Source of the DNA: Novosphingobium sp. Chol11
Lineage (GTDB): Bacteria; Pseudomonadota; Alphaproteobacteria; Sphingomonadales; Sphingomonadaceae
NCBI RefSeq assembly: GCF_900218065.1
Contig: NZ_OBMU01000001.1
Span: 945,877 to 981,910, forward strand
Reading direction: 5' to 3'
Length of the DNA: 36,034 nucleotides
Under the pieces are notes generated by a model. It was not told where the DNA came from. It saw nothing but the letters and a program-made list of their open reading frames with translations, and ran no database searches. Positions within the stretch are counted from its first letter, which is position 1. The number at the start of each line of letters is the position of its first letter. The translations under genes and the position numbers were made by a program. This document shows positions 24,587 through 33,097 of this stretch, in pieces.

Positions 24587-26522
24587 TGGTGCTGGCGAGC
24601 GCCCGCTGCACGGTGGCGACAGCGGACGGGTTCCGGGTCACGCCAAGCTGTTTCTCGACCGCCCGCTCGAACTGCTGGCCATATTCCTGGCCCGCTACGT
24701 CGCTCAACTGGCTGCGGACCTGGTTGAGCAGGGCGGTCTGGCCGCCCGCGTCACCGGGCTTGATGCCGTTCAGCTGCACCACGAAATATCCGCGATCCTG
24801 ACCCACTGGCAGCGTCTTCACGCTGTTCGTCGCCATGGAAAAAAGGATCGCGACTTCGGCGGGCGGACGCTGGCCTTCCCGCATGATGTCGGCGCTGCGG
24901 CCCCCCACCGTCTGGGGCGCGGGAAGGCGTACGCCAGCCTGCGCCACGGCATCGGCGAGCTTCATGCCCTTGGCGACCTTCGCCCTGATCTGCTCGGCCA
25001 CAGCCTTCGCCTTGGCGTTGCCCTGCGCGAGCTTATATTGCGCCAGAACCAGCGGCTTCACCTTTGCAAGCGGCGGCGGCGCGGCGGCGCGAATCTCGGC
25101 AGGCGCGGCAAGGGCATAGCGCTGGTCAGGCGTGATCGGCACGAGTTGCGCATCATCGTCCTGGCTCATCTGGAATACGGGCGCCAGCAGCGGCTGGACA
25201 TCGGCCGAAACCTGATAGGCCTGATCCTCGACCTGCTTGCCATTGGCAACCAGGAAGGGCGTCGTTTCCAGCTTCAGGCCGTTATCCTTGACCACTTCCT
25301 CGAAGCTGCCACCATCGGCGATCTGATCTTCGACCTTGCCGGTGAACTCGCTCAGCAGGCGCTTCTGCTTCTGCGAGCGAAGCGTCGCCGCTATCTCGTC
25401 GCGCACGGCTGACAAGGGGCGGGCGGCAACGGTCTTGACGTTCGACACGCGCAGCAGAACCCAGCCGAGCGATCCACGAAGCGGGCCGACCAGCTCGCCC
25501 TGCTTGGCCGCAAAGGCCGCGTTGGCGACGGTGGCGGAGGAAGAAGCGGTAAGGCTTTCGCGGCTCTGATCGGTAAGCGTCGATGCCTCCAGTCCAGCGG
25601 CCTGCGCGGCTGCGGCGAGCGACTTGCCCCCCTTCACCTGCGCTGCGATCGTCTTGGCGGCGGCTTCGCCCGGCACGATCAGCTGTTCGAAGCTGCGGCT
25701 TTCCTTGGCGGCATAGCTCGCCTTGTTCTGATTATAGGCTGCGGCGATTTCGGCGTCAGTCGGCTGCGCGGCCTGGGCGAAGCGCTCCCCATCGATCACG
25801 GCGTAGCGAATGCGCCGCTGTTCGGGAATCGTGAAGCGCGCGGCATTCTGCTGATAATAGGTCGCGAGTTGCGCATCGCTTGGGTCCTTGATGTCGGCGA
25901 AGGCGGCGGCGGGAACAGCGGCGATGGTGCCCTGGCGCGCCTCCAGCAGCAGCGAGGCATAGGGCAGGATGACGCTGTCGGGCAGCTTCACGCCCAGGCC
26001 GAGAGGCGCGAGCATCTGCCGTTCCAATATCTCGCGGGTGATGTCTTCGCGCAGCGCCTGCTCCGTGATCCGTTCGCGCACCAGCAGCTGGCGGAAATTA
26101 TCCTGGCTGAAATTGCCTGCCGCGTCCTGAAACGCCGGAATCTGGGCAATCTGCGCATCGACAAGGCGCTTGGAGATATGGACGCCCTGATCCTTCGCAT
26201 ATTCCTTCAGAGTCATCGCGGCGACGAGCTGGTCGTAAATCTGAGCGACGGCGCCCTGCGCCAGGAAATCGCCGATCTGGAGACCCGGAGTCGCCCGTCG
26301 CGCATTCTCGAAGACCCGCTGGACCCGCTCCTGCACTTCCGTAACGCTCAGCCGCGTCCCGCCAGCCTTCGCCGCCGTCTCGCCACGGCCGCCCAGAGAC
26401 GAGCCGAACTGGCCGCTGGACAAATCGCCCAAGATGAAGGCCGCCGCGATGATGCCGAGGAAAAGAAGCGCGAACAAGGCGCCGAATTTCGAATGAATGA
26501 AGCGGCGAAAGACTGAAAGCAT
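24570..26522 (-). CDS. ppiD: PpiD-type membrane-anchored peptidyl-prolyl isomerase
   Basis: A 650-residue chaperone at the periplasmic face of the Sec translocon. One N-terminal membrane helix (about 13-34, FGALFALLFLGIIAAAFILG) follows a short cytoplasmic basic start. An N-terminal SurA-like chaperone region spans about 50-230 and a parvulin-like rotamase domain about 240-370 (SRSFEQLIV, LVGPLRGSLGWVLLRV). A second half with another chaperone-like region continues to residue 650. Length fits PpiD (about 620-650). The order ppiD-trpE is common in alphaproteobacteria. It is divergent from tpiA across a 174-base gap. Confidence 0.93.
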   Translation of the reverse strand: MLSVFRRFIHSKFGALFALLFLGIIAAAFILGDLSSGQFGSSLGGRGETAAKAGGTRLSVTEVQERVQRVFENARRATPGLQIGDFLAQGAVAQIYDQLVAAMTLKEYAKDQGVHISKRLVDAQIAQIPAFQDAAGNFSQDNFRQLLVRERITEQALREDITREILERQMLAPLGLGVKLPDSVILPYASLLLEARQGTIAAVPAAAFADIKDPSDAQLATYYQQNAARFTIPEQRRIRYAVIDGERFAQAAQPTDAEIAAAYNQNKASYAAKESRSFEQLIVPGEAAAKTIAAQVKGGKSLAAAAQAAGLEASTLTDQSRESLTASSSATVANAAFAAKQGELVGPLRGSLGWVLLRVSNVKTVAARPLSAVRDEIAATLRSQKQKRLLSEFTGKVEDQIADGGSFEEVVKDNGLKLETTPFLVANGKQVEDQAYQVSADVQPLLAPVFQMSQDDDAQLVPITPDQRYALAAPAEIRAAAPPPLAKVKPLVLAQYKLAQGNAKAKAVAEQIRAKVAKGMKLADAVAQAGVRLPAPQTVGGRSADIMREGQRPPAEVAILFSMATNSVKTLPVGQDRGYFVVQLNGIKPGDAGGQTALLNQVRSQLSDVAGQEYGQQFERAVEKQLGVTRNPSAVATVQRALASTNGGAQ

Positions 26523-26603
26523 GGAGAGAAGTCCAACAAGGAAAGACTTTTACAGGCGGCCCGCTTTAGGGGCGGATCGTCGCGGCGGCAAGTGCGCCTT
26601 GGC

Positions 26604-26628
26604 TGGACAAATGCCGTCCCTTTGTCCA
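26604..26628. repeat. Inverted repeat between ppiD and tpiA
   Basis: TGGACAAA 26604-26611 and TTTGTCCA 26621-26628 form a perfect 8-base inverted repeat with a 9-base centre in the divergent gap. It could be an operator serving either gene, or a leader hairpin. Nothing else is clear in this 174-base gap except AAAGGGG before tpiA. Confidence 0.42.
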
Positions 26629-26696
26629 TCGGCCTGCGGAAGGGCTGGTCTGTCAGGCTGGCGAATGGACGGATGACTTGAAAGGGGTACGGATCG

Positions 26697-27440
26697 ATGG
26701 GCAGGCGCAAGCTGGTGGTCGGCAACTGGAAGATGAATGGCCTTCGCGCGCAGCTGCCGGAAGTGGAAGCGATCGGTGCGCTCGCGGCCGAACGTCCGGC
26801 GGTCGAAGTGGGGCTTTGCCTGCCCGCGACACTGATCATGGCGGCCAGCCAAGTGAAGGGCGGCGCCTTCGTCGGCGCGCAGGACTGCCACATGAAGGAC
26901 AATGGCGCGCACACCGGCTGCCTGTCGGCGGCAATGCTGGCGGAAGCAGGCGCGAGCTGGACGATCGTCGGCCATAGCGAGCGGCGTCAGGATCAGGGCG
27001 AAACGGACGCCGATGTCGCAGCCAAGGCGCTCGCGGCCAGGGCGGCGGGCCTCAAGGTGATCTTGTGCGTTGGCGAAAGCCTGGACGTGCGCGACGCTGG
27101 CGGTGCCGAGGACGTCGTGTCGGCGCAGCTGCTTGCCTCCTTGCCCGAAGGCGCGGCGGCCGATTGGCTGGCGATCGCCTATGAACCCATCTGGGCGATC
27201 GGCACCGGCCGCATCCCGACCATGGAAGCGGTCGAAGCCATGCACAAGGCGCTGCGTGCGGCGCTCGCCAGCCGGATCGGCGCGGGTGAGGCGAACGCCA
27301 TGCGCATCCTCTATGGTGGCTCGATGAATGGCGAGAATGCCGCTGAACTGATGGCAATCGAAGATGTCGACGGCGGCCTCGTTGGCGGCGCAAGCCTCAC
27401 GGCAACGAAATTCGCGCCGGTGATCGCTGCCGCTGGTTGA
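26697..27440 (+). CDS. tpiA: Triose-phosphate isomerase
   Basis: It interconverts dihydroxyacetone phosphate and glyceraldehyde 3-phosphate in central carbon metabolism. The 247-residue TIM barrel has the N-terminal VGNWKMNG with Asn10 and Lys12, electrophile His93 (IVGHSERRQ), catalytic base Glu163 in loop 6 (AYEPIWAIGTG) and the phosphate loops YGGSMN and GLVGGASL. All catalytic residues are intact. The order tpiA-secG-pyrG on the plus strand is common in alphaproteobacteria. Confidence 0.98.
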   Translation: MGRRKLVVGNWKMNGLRAQLPEVEAIGALAAERPAVEVGLCLPATLIMAASQVKGGAFVGAQDCHMKDNGAHTGCLSAAMLAEAGASWTIVGHSERRQDQGETDADVAAKALAARAAGLKVILCVGESLDVRDAGGAEDVVSAQLLASLPEGAAADWLAIAYEPIWAIGTGRIPTMEAVEAMHKALRAALASRIGAGEANAMRILYGGSMNGENAAELMAIEDVDGGLVGGASLTATKFAPVIAAAG

Positions 27441-27570
27441 GGCGGGAGGGGGCGGCCTTTCGGCTCTGCCCGGGATCTGATCAGCACGACGAAGCCCAGC
27501 GCCGGTTGCCCCCGCCGCCCATCGCCGCTATGGGCTCTCCAACGCACCCCATTCGGACAGATATTCTCGC

Positions 27571-27951
27571 ATGTTCACCTTCATCCTCGTCGTGCAGGCC
27601 ATCGTTGCGGCTTTGCTGGTCACCGTCATCCTGATGCAGAAGTCGGAAGGCGGCGGCCTGGGTGTGGGTGGCAGCCCGGCAGGGTTGATGTCCGCGCGGG
27701 GTGCGGCGGATTTCCTGACGCGCTCGACGACCGTCCTTGCGTCGATCTTCGTGCTGCTGTCGATCGTCCTTGCGGTGATCGCGTCGGTTCAGCACGCGCC
27801 GAGCGATATCGATACGTCGCTGGTGAAGCAGGCTCCCTCTGCTCCTGCGGGTCAGGCTCCGGCGACCGGCAATGCCGATCCGCTGGCCGGTGCGGCAGGC
27901 GCTGCGAGCAATGGCCAGGCGGCTAACGGCGCGGTTCCGCTCGCCAACTGA
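27571..27951 (+). CDS. secG: Protein translocase subunit SecG
   Basis: A small accessory subunit of the SecYEG channel in the inner membrane. The 126-residue protein has two hydrophobic helices (about 1-20 and 50-71) joined by the conserved QKSEGGGLGVGGSPAGLMSARG loop (quoted in two parts: QKSEGGGLGVGG and GLMSARGAADFLTR). An Ala/Gly/Pro-rich cytoplasmic or periplasmic tail of about 50 residues follows, typical of alphaproteobacteria. The ribosome-binding site is poor. It lies 130 bases after tpiA and 90 bases before pyrG. Confidence 0.94.
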   Translation: MFTFILVVQAIVAALLVTVILMQKSEGGGLGVGGSPAGLMSARGAADFLTRSTTVLASIFVLLSIVLAVIASVQHAPSDIDTSLVKQAPSAPAGQAPATGNADPLAGAAGAASNGQAANGAVPLAN

Positions 27952-28041
27952 ACTTTTCGTTCAAATTTTCGATCTTTTTTGCTCGCGCGTGGATTCGCGC
28001 GCTTGCCCAACTTGTTTGTAAAAGGCTAAGCCTCCACTCCC

Positions 28042-29673
28042 ATGGCGCGGTATATTTTCATCACCGGCGGCGTGGTCTCCTCGCTTGGTAAAGGCCTTAT
28101 GGCCGCATCGCTCGCAGCCCTGCTGCAGGCGCGAGGTTTCCGTGTGCGTATCCGGAAGTTCGACCCTTATCTCAATGTCGATCCGGGCACGATGAGCCCG
28201 TATCAGCATGGCGAGGTCTATGTGACCGATGACGGGGCGGAAACCGACCTCGACCTTGGCCATTATGAGCGCTTTACCGGCGTTTCCGCGCGCCAGTCGG
28301 ACAATGTGACGCAGGGCCGCGTCTATCAGACGATCATCCAGCGCGAACGGCGCGGCGATTATCTCGGCGCGACGGTGCAGGTGATCCCCCACGTCACTGA
28401 CGAGATCAAGGCGTTCGCCACTGCCGACACCGATGACCTCGACTTCGTGCTGTGCGAAATCGGCGGCACCGTGGGCGACATCGAATCGCTCCCCTTCATG
28501 GAAGCGATCCGCCAGCTGCATAACGACCTGGATCGCGGGCAGTCGATTTTCGTCCATGTGACGCTGGTGCCCTACATCGCGGCGGCCGGCGAGCTGAAGA
28601 CCAAGCCGACCCAGCACAGCGTCCGCGAACTGACCTCGCTCGGCATTCAGCCGGACATTCTGCTTTGCCGCTGCGAACATCCGCTGCCGGAAAGCGAGCG
28701 CAAGAAGATCGCGCTATTCTGCAACGTGCGTCCCGAGGCCGTCATCCCCGCGCTCGACGCCAGCAGCATCTACGCCGTCCCCGCGCAATATCATGCGGAA
28801 GGGCTGGACGAGGAAGTGCTGCGGGCATTCGGCATTCAAGGCGCGCCCAAGCCCTCGCTCGACCGCTGGCTCGACATCATGGATCGCCAGCAGAACCCCG
28901 AAGGCGAAGTGACGATCGGCGTCGTCGGCAAATATGTCGGCCTGCCCGACGCCTACAAGTCGCTCTACGAAGCGCTGACCCACGGTGGTTTTGCCAACCG
29001 GGTGAAGGTCAACATCAAGTGGATCGACGCGGAACTCTTCGAAAAGGGCGATGACGTCGCCGCCAGCCTTGAACCGATGCACGGCATTCTCGTCCCCGGC
29101 GGCTTCGGCGTGCGCGGTTCCGAAGGCAAGATCGCCTCGGTCAAGTTCGCCCGTGAACGCAATGTGCCCTTTTTCGGCATTTGCCTCGGCATGCAGATGG
29201 CCTGCATCGAAGGGGCGCGGAACACGGCCGGGATCCCGGACGCTTCGACCACCGAATTTGGCGAGACTTCAGAGCCGGTCGTCGGCCTCATCACCGAATG
29301 GATGAGCAGTGAAGGCCTGCAAAAGCGCACCGCCGAAACCGATCTTGGCGGCACGATGCGCCTGGGCGCCTATCCCGCCAAGCTCACCGGCAACAGCGTC
29401 GTGGCGGGCATCTACGGCACCGGCGACATCAGCGAACGGCACCGCCACCGCTACGAAGTCAACGCCGGCTATCGCGACAGCCTTGAAAAGGGCGGCCTGA
29501 TCTTTTCAGGCATGTCCCCCGACGGCACGCTGCCGGAAATCGTCGAGCGTCCCGATCACCCCTGGTTCGTGGGCGTGCAATTCCACCCGGAGCTCAAGTC
29601 CAAGCCTTTCGACCCGCATCCGCTGTTCGCCAGCTTCATCGAAGCGGCGGTGAAGCAGAGCCGGCTGGTTTGA
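28042..29673 (+). CDS. pyrG: CTP synthase (glutamine hydrolysing)
   Basis: It aminates UTP to CTP with ATP and glutamine, is the only CTP source in most bacteria, and can form filaments. The 543-residue protein has the synthase domain (about 1-270, [11 protein letters not shown] at the start, [31 protein letters not shown]) and a C-terminal class I glutamine amidotransferase ([10 protein letters not shown] with the catalytic Cys, then [11 protein letters not shown] with the catalytic His and Glu). Length is canonical. The ribosome-binding site is weak, and a 9-base GC hairpin follows the stop. Confidence 0.98.
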   Translation: MARYIFITGGVVSSLGKGLMAASLAALLQARGFRVRIRKFDPYLNVDPGTMSPYQHGEVYVTDDGAETDLDLGHYERFTGVSARQSDNVTQGRVYQTIIQRERRGDYLGATVQVIPHVTDEIKAFATADTDDLDFVLCEIGGTVGDIESLPFMEAIRQLHNDLDRGQSIFVHVTLVPYIAAAGELKTKPTQHSVRELTSLGIQPDILLCRCEHPLPESERKKIALFCNVRPEAVIPALDASSIYAVPAQYHAEGLDEEVLRAFGIQGAPKPSLDRWLDIMDRQQNPEGEVTIGVVGKYVGLPDAYKSLYEALTHGGFANRVKVNIKWIDAELFEKGDDVAASLEPMHGILVPGGFGVRGSEGKIASVKFARERNVPFFGICLGMQMACIEGARNTAGIPDASTTEFGETSEPVVGLITEWMSSEGLQKRTAETDLGGTMRLGAYPAKLTGNSVVAGIYGTGDISERHRHRYEVNAGYRDSLEKGGLIFSGMSPDGTLPEIVERPDHPWFVGVQFHPELKSKPFDPHPLFASFIEAAVKQSRLV

Positions 29674-29692
29674 TCGCCTGACTTTCCAACAG

Positions 29693-29722
29693 AGGCGGCG
29701 GTATAAGCTGGCTCCGCCGCCT
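29693..29722. terminator. Hairpin after pyrG
   Basis: AGGCGGCGG 29693-29701 and CCGCCGCCT 29714-29722 make a perfect 9-base stem with a 12-base loop. No T-run follows on either strand, so it is a possible Rho-dependent or pausing end for pyrG, convergent with the serine hydrolase gene. The next 85 bases hold no gene. Confidence 0.48.
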
Positions 29723-29809
29723 TCACCCCCGGACTTCTATCCGGTCCCGCTTCGATCCGCCGAGCTGGGGGAAGGGCGGCTGGCATCAGGCCGCTCCCCG
29801 CGCCGAGGT

Positions 29810-31081
29810 TCATGATGTCCGGGCTGAACCCAGATCGTCATGAACCGCTTTCGGCAAGTTCATTGCGAAATCGAAGACCGACATATTGTTGATCAAGCCG
29901 GTCACCCGAAGCCGCTGTGCGGGCACGATAAAGCCGATCGTCCCCGCGGCGCCCAGCCAGCCGAACAGGCCTTTGAACCCGCCATGATCGGCAATGCAGC
30001 CGCCCGCGCCAAAGCCCACCACTCCCGGAATGCCGAGATAATCGCGCATGCTCACGCCTTGCGGCAGGAGGTTCGCGGTTCCAGCGGCCACGGCGTCCGG
30101 CGGCATGACCTCCGTCCGGCTCAGGCGTCCGTTATTCGCCAGCATGGCCAGGAAGCGATCATAATTATGGGCCGTTGAGATGAGCCCGCCGCCGCCCGAA
30201 GGAAATGCGGGCTTGCTGAGGAATATCGAAGCCGGGCCCGCATCGACCTCCGTCAACTTGTCTCCCTTGCCCGTATAGCTCGTGACGAGACGCGCCTTCT
30301 TGCTCTCTGGCACAGAGAAGAAGGTGTTGCTCATGCCCAAAGGGGCAAAGAACCGCCGCTCCAGAAACTGCTCGAACGGCATGCCTGCCACGATCTCGAT
30401 AATATGGCCGAGCAAATCCAGCCCCACCGAATAGCTCCACGCCGTTCCCGGGTCTGAAAGCAGGGGAGCCGCCGCCAGCCGATCGGCGAAATCCTTAAGG
30501 CTCGAAGGCGGGGCTTGCTCCAGCCGTTCCGCATGGCTGATCAGGTTCTGCCTCAGCCCCAGCTTTTCATATATCCCCTTGAGCGGCCCTTTGACCGCAG
30601 GCCCGCCACCAAGACCGGCGGTGTGCGTCAAAAGGTGGCGGATCGTCATTGCGGAAGTGGCAGGACGGGTTTCGACGCCTCGGCCAGGATTGGTCAGCAC
30701 GCGCATATTCGCAAATCCGGGGATGAAATCGGCTACCGGCTGGTCGATCTTCATCCGGCCTTCTGCGATCAGCAGCATTGCCGCCATGCCGGTGATTGGT
30801 TTCGTCATCGAATAGACGCGAAACAGGGTGTGCTCATCCACTTGGAGCGCGCTATCAAGCGCGATCGTGCCGCTGCTGATATAATCTGGGCGGTTTGTTC
30901 TTTCGCCGATCGCGACGATAGCGCCCGGAACAGCCCTTTCACCAATGACACCATCCACCATCGCGCGGACGGCAGGAAAGCGTTTTGCGCCTGCGCGCGC
31001 ATATCCGGGTGCAGCGCCCATCATCCCCAGGCAAATTGCGCCCTTCAGCAGATCGCGTCGCACGAATTCCGCATGTGGCAT
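29810..31081 (-). CDS. Tat-exported serine hydrolase of the beta-lactamase class C family
   Basis: A 423-residue protein with twin-arginine signal RRDLLKG at 8-14 and a hydrophobic run to about residue 30, so it is likely folded before export. The catalytic SMTK (Ser91, Lys94) and the second motif YSVGLD are present, the latter as in class C-like esterases rather than the YxN of AmpC. GGCIADHGG may be the third motif. It is more likely an esterase or peptidase than a drug-resistance enzyme. ATG 31081 was chosen because GGAGG is 6 bases upstream; an in-frame ATG at 31099 is less supported. Its start faces the sugar dehydrogenase end across 94 bases. Confidence 0.9.
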   Translation of the reverse strand: MPHAEFVRRDLLKGAICLGMMGAAPGYARAGAKRFPAVRAMVDGVIGERAVPGAIVAIGERTNRPDYISSGTIALDSALQVDEHTLFRVYSMTKPITGMAAMLLIAEGRMKIDQPVADFIPGFANMRVLTNPGRGVETRPATSAMTIRHLLTHTAGLGGGPAVKGPLKGIYEKLGLRQNLISHAERLEQAPPSSLKDFADRLAAAPLLSDPGTAWSYSVGLDLLGHIIEIVAGMPFEQFLERRFFAPLGMSNTFFSVPESKKARLVTSYTGKGDKLTEVDAGPASIFLSKPAFPSGGGGLISTAHNYDRFLAMLANNGRLSRTEVMPPDAVAAGTANLLPQGVSMRDYLGIPGVVGFGAGGCIADHGGFKGLFGWLGAAGTIGFIVPAQRLRVTGLINNMSVFDFAMNLPKAVHDDLGSARTS

Positions 31082-31175
31082 GGCCGTCCTCCCCCTCATT
31101 ATCGATCACTATCGTGTCGATTGTCATGATGCGGGTCAACGGCTGACGCGGCACGTTCCTGTCAGCAGGATCGTC

Positions 31176-32312
31176 CTAATTAGCAGGCGTCAGCTTCAAT
31201 AACCGCCCCTGCGAGCCCTGGCCGCCATCCTCCAGCAGCCACAGCGCCCCGTCCGGACCTTGCTCGACCTCGCGAATGCGCGCGCCCATGTCCCACTGAT
31301 CCGCTTTCGCCGCATTCTCCCCATCCAGCTTCACGCGCACCAGCGCCTTGCTCGACAGCCCGCCGATAAAGAGGGAATTCTTCCACTGCGGGAACAGATC
31401 ACCCGAATAATAAAGCAGCCCCGCAGGAGAGATTACCGGGTTCCACCAGACCTTCGGCGCTTCATAGCCATCATGCGCGCTATGGTCGGGGATCGGCTTT
31501 CCGTCATAATGGTCGCCGTTCGATACCCTCGGATATCCATAATTGAGCGCTGGCTTGATGAGGTTCACCTCATCCCCGCCCTTGGGGCCCATCTCCTGCT
31601 CCCACAGCCGCCCATCCTTGTCGAACGCGATGCCGAGCAGGTTGCGGTGGCCATAGGACCAGACGGCAGGGTGGAAACCCTTCGCCGCCAGCGGATTGCC
31701 AGCAGCCGGCGTGCCGTCCAGGTTCAGCCGCAGTACCTTGCCCAGCGTTGCCTTCGGGTCCTGCGCCGGATCGAACTTCTGCCGCTCGCCATTTGTGAAA
31801 AACAGATATTTGCCATCGGGCGAGAAAGCGATCCGCCCGGAATAATGGCCATTGCCTTCGACATAGGGTGTCGCGCGGAAGATCGTCCTAACGCCGTCCA
31901 GCTTCGTTGTCCCGTCGCTCGCCTGGTTGAAGATGCCCGTCGCCAGCGCCACGCCCTTGCCGCCGGGGCCGCTTTCCGAAAAGCTGAAATAAACCTTCCG
32001 ATCCTGCCCGAACGTCGGCGAGAGGACGACATCCATCAACGCGCCCTGGCCCGCACTATCAACCTTGGGTATGCCGGCGACCGGTATCTTCGTCCCGTTC
32101 TTCGGATCGAACAGGATCATCTCGCCCGCCTTTTCCGTGATCAGCGCCCGCCCGTCCGGAAGGAACGTCATCGCCCAGGGCGAATCAAAGTCCGCAACCA
32201 CCGACGTCTTGAACGGCTTTTCCGCAGCTGCGGCGCTGTTCTGCCCCGTCGCATTCTCGGAAGAGCAGGCGAGGAGGACAAGGGGCAGGGCAGTGATCAA
32301 AACCCGATTCAT
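31176..32312 (-). CDS. PQQ-dependent sugar dehydrogenase family lipoprotein
   Basis: A 378-residue exported protein. The start at 32312 opens a lipoprotein signal with lipobox LLAC (Cys16), so it is membrane anchored. The body is a six-bladed propeller of the glucose/sorbosone dehydrogenase (GSDH) type: DSPWAMTFLPDGRALITEK, GQGALMDVVLSP, HYSGRIAFSPDGKYLFFTNG, WSYGHRNLLGIAFD and QEMGPKGGDEVN. These match soluble aldose sugar dehydrogenases that oxidise sugars with PQQ. The frame stays open upstream to 32543, but that part is repeat sequence. GGAGG is 5 bases before the ATG, inside the repeat edge. Confidence 0.9.
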   Translation of the reverse strand: MNRVLITALPLVLLACSSENATGQNSAAAAEKPFKTSVVADFDSPWAMTFLPDGRALITEKAGEMILFDPKNGTKIPVAGIPKVDSAGQGALMDVVLSPTFGQDRKVYFSFSESGPGGKGVALATGIFNQASDGTTKLDGVRTIFRATPYVEGNGHYSGRIAFSPDGKYLFFTNGERQKFDPAQDPKATLGKVLRLNLDGTPAAGNPLAAKGFHPAVWSYGHRNLLGIAFDKDGRLWEQEMGPKGGDEVNLIKPALNYGYPRVSNGDHYDGKPIPDHSAHDGYEAPKVWWNPVISPAGLLYYSGDLFPQWKNSLFIGGLSSKALVRVKLDGENAAKADQWDMGARIREVEQGPDGALWLLEDGGQGSQGRLLKLTPAN

Positions 32313-32319
32313 ATCAACC

Positions 32320-32399
32320 TCCGTTCGCCCCGAGCCTGTCAAAGGGCTTCTCTTTTCATGAGAGAATGGAGGGGCTTCGACAAGCTCGGCCCGAACGGA
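32320..32399. repeat. Long imperfect inverted repeat upstream of the sugar dehydrogenase
   Basis: Arms 32320-32349 and 32371-32399 match in inverted orientation with a few mismatches (core TCCGTTCG...CGAGC...TGTC), around a 21-base centre. Sequences like AGCTTGTCGAAGCCC are dispersed in sphingomonad genomes. The left arm supplies part of the sugar dehydrogenase Shine-Dalgarno on the minus strand. The rest of the 248-base gap holds a candidate rimP promoter and a small hairpin. Confidence 0.72.
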
Positions 32400-32441
32400 T
32401 CGGTCGCCCCCTGCCTGTAAAAGTCCCGTGCACGAATAATG

Positions 32442-32470
32442 TTGCAGCATTATCGCATCGCGCCTATATC
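32442..32470 (+). promoter_or_regulatory. Candidate promoter of the rimP-nusA-infB operon
   Basis: TTGCAG 32442-32447 and TATATC 32465-32470 are 17 bases apart. Transcription would begin near 32477, giving an untranslated leader of about 85 bases before rimP. ATAATG 32436-32441 and CATTAT 32448-32453 form an inverted repeat around the -35 box and could be an operator. Confidence 0.42.
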
Positions 32471-32506
32471 GCCCTTGCTTCCTAACATCGTCAAACATGT
32501 CGGGGT

Positions 32507-32526
32507 CGCAAGCGGAAAGGCTTGCG
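32507..32526 (+). other. Leader hairpin upstream of rimP
   Basis: CGCAAGC 32507-32513 and GCTTGCG 32520-32526 form a perfect 7-base stem with loop GGAAAG, inside the predicted rimP leader and about 25 bases before the ribosome-binding site (GGAG near 32552). Its role is unknown. Confidence 0.38.
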
Positions 32527-32560
32527 GCGGCGGGAACGCACATATTCTGTTGGAGACTGC

Positions 32561-33085
32561 ATGGCGGACATCGCCGAACTGACCGCGCTGATCGAACCGG
32601 AGGTGAAGGCCTTGGGCTTCGACCTCGTGCGCGTGAAGCTGTTCGGGTCGGGTGACGAATATACGCTGCAGATCATGGCGGAAAATCCCGCGACCAAGCA
32701 ACTCGTGATCGAAGATTGCGCCACCATCTCGCGCCGCCTGTCCGACGTGCTGGATGAAGCTGATCCGATCGAGGAAGCCTATCGGCTGGAAGTCAGCTCC
32801 CCCGGCATCGATCGCCCGCTTACCCGCCTCCACGATTTTCTGGAATGGGCAGGGCATGAGGCGAAGATCGCCACGGCCGAAACCGTCGCCGGGCGCAAGA
32901 GCTTTCGCGGCATCCTGAAGGGTGTGGAGGGCGATGAAATCCAGTTCCAGGATAACAAGGCCGGGGATGTCGCCATCCCCTTCGCGCTGGTCGGCGATGC
33001 CAAGCTGATACTGACCGACGCGCTTATTTCTGCTAGCATGCCGCTCTCCTCCGATGGGGCGGACGAGTTCGAAACCGAAGAGTAA
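32561..33085 (+). CDS. rimP: Ribosome maturation factor RimP
   Basis: It assists assembly of the 30S subunit by binding near S12. The 174-residue protein has the N-terminal alpha/beta domain (LIEPEVKALGFDLVRVKL, the ISRRLSDVLDE region, YRLEVSSPGIDRPLT) and the C-terminal SH3-like beta barrel. Family lengths are about 150-175; the C-terminus is extended by an acidic DGADEFETEE tail. ATG 32561 follows TTGGAG by 6 bases; an open frame upstream to 32522 is not conserved. It is the first gene of the conserved rimP-nusA-ylxR-infB operon, 12 bases before nusA. Confidence 0.95.
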   Translation: MADIAELTALIEPEVKALGFDLVRVKLFGSGDEYTLQIMAENPATKQLVIEDCATISRRLSDVLDEADPIEEAYRLEVSSPGIDRPLTRLHDFLEWAGHEAKIATAETVAGRKSFRGILKGVEGDEIQFQDNKAGDVAIPFALVGDAKLILTDALISASMPLSSDGADEFETEE

Positions 33086-33097
33086 GGGTTCACGACC

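Noticed and set aside
23426..24727. A 433-codon plus-strand open frame opposite trpE
   Set aside because: Antisense to motif-complete trpE; Arg/Gln/His-rich with no domain.
27441..27570. A tRNA or small RNA gene between tpiA and secG
   Set aside because: No cloverleaf, promoter or terminator could be drawn; the gap holds only GC-rich sequence.
32313..32543. N-terminal extension of the sugar dehydrogenase
   Set aside because: It translates the inverted repeat and would place the lipoprotein signal 77 residues inside the protein.
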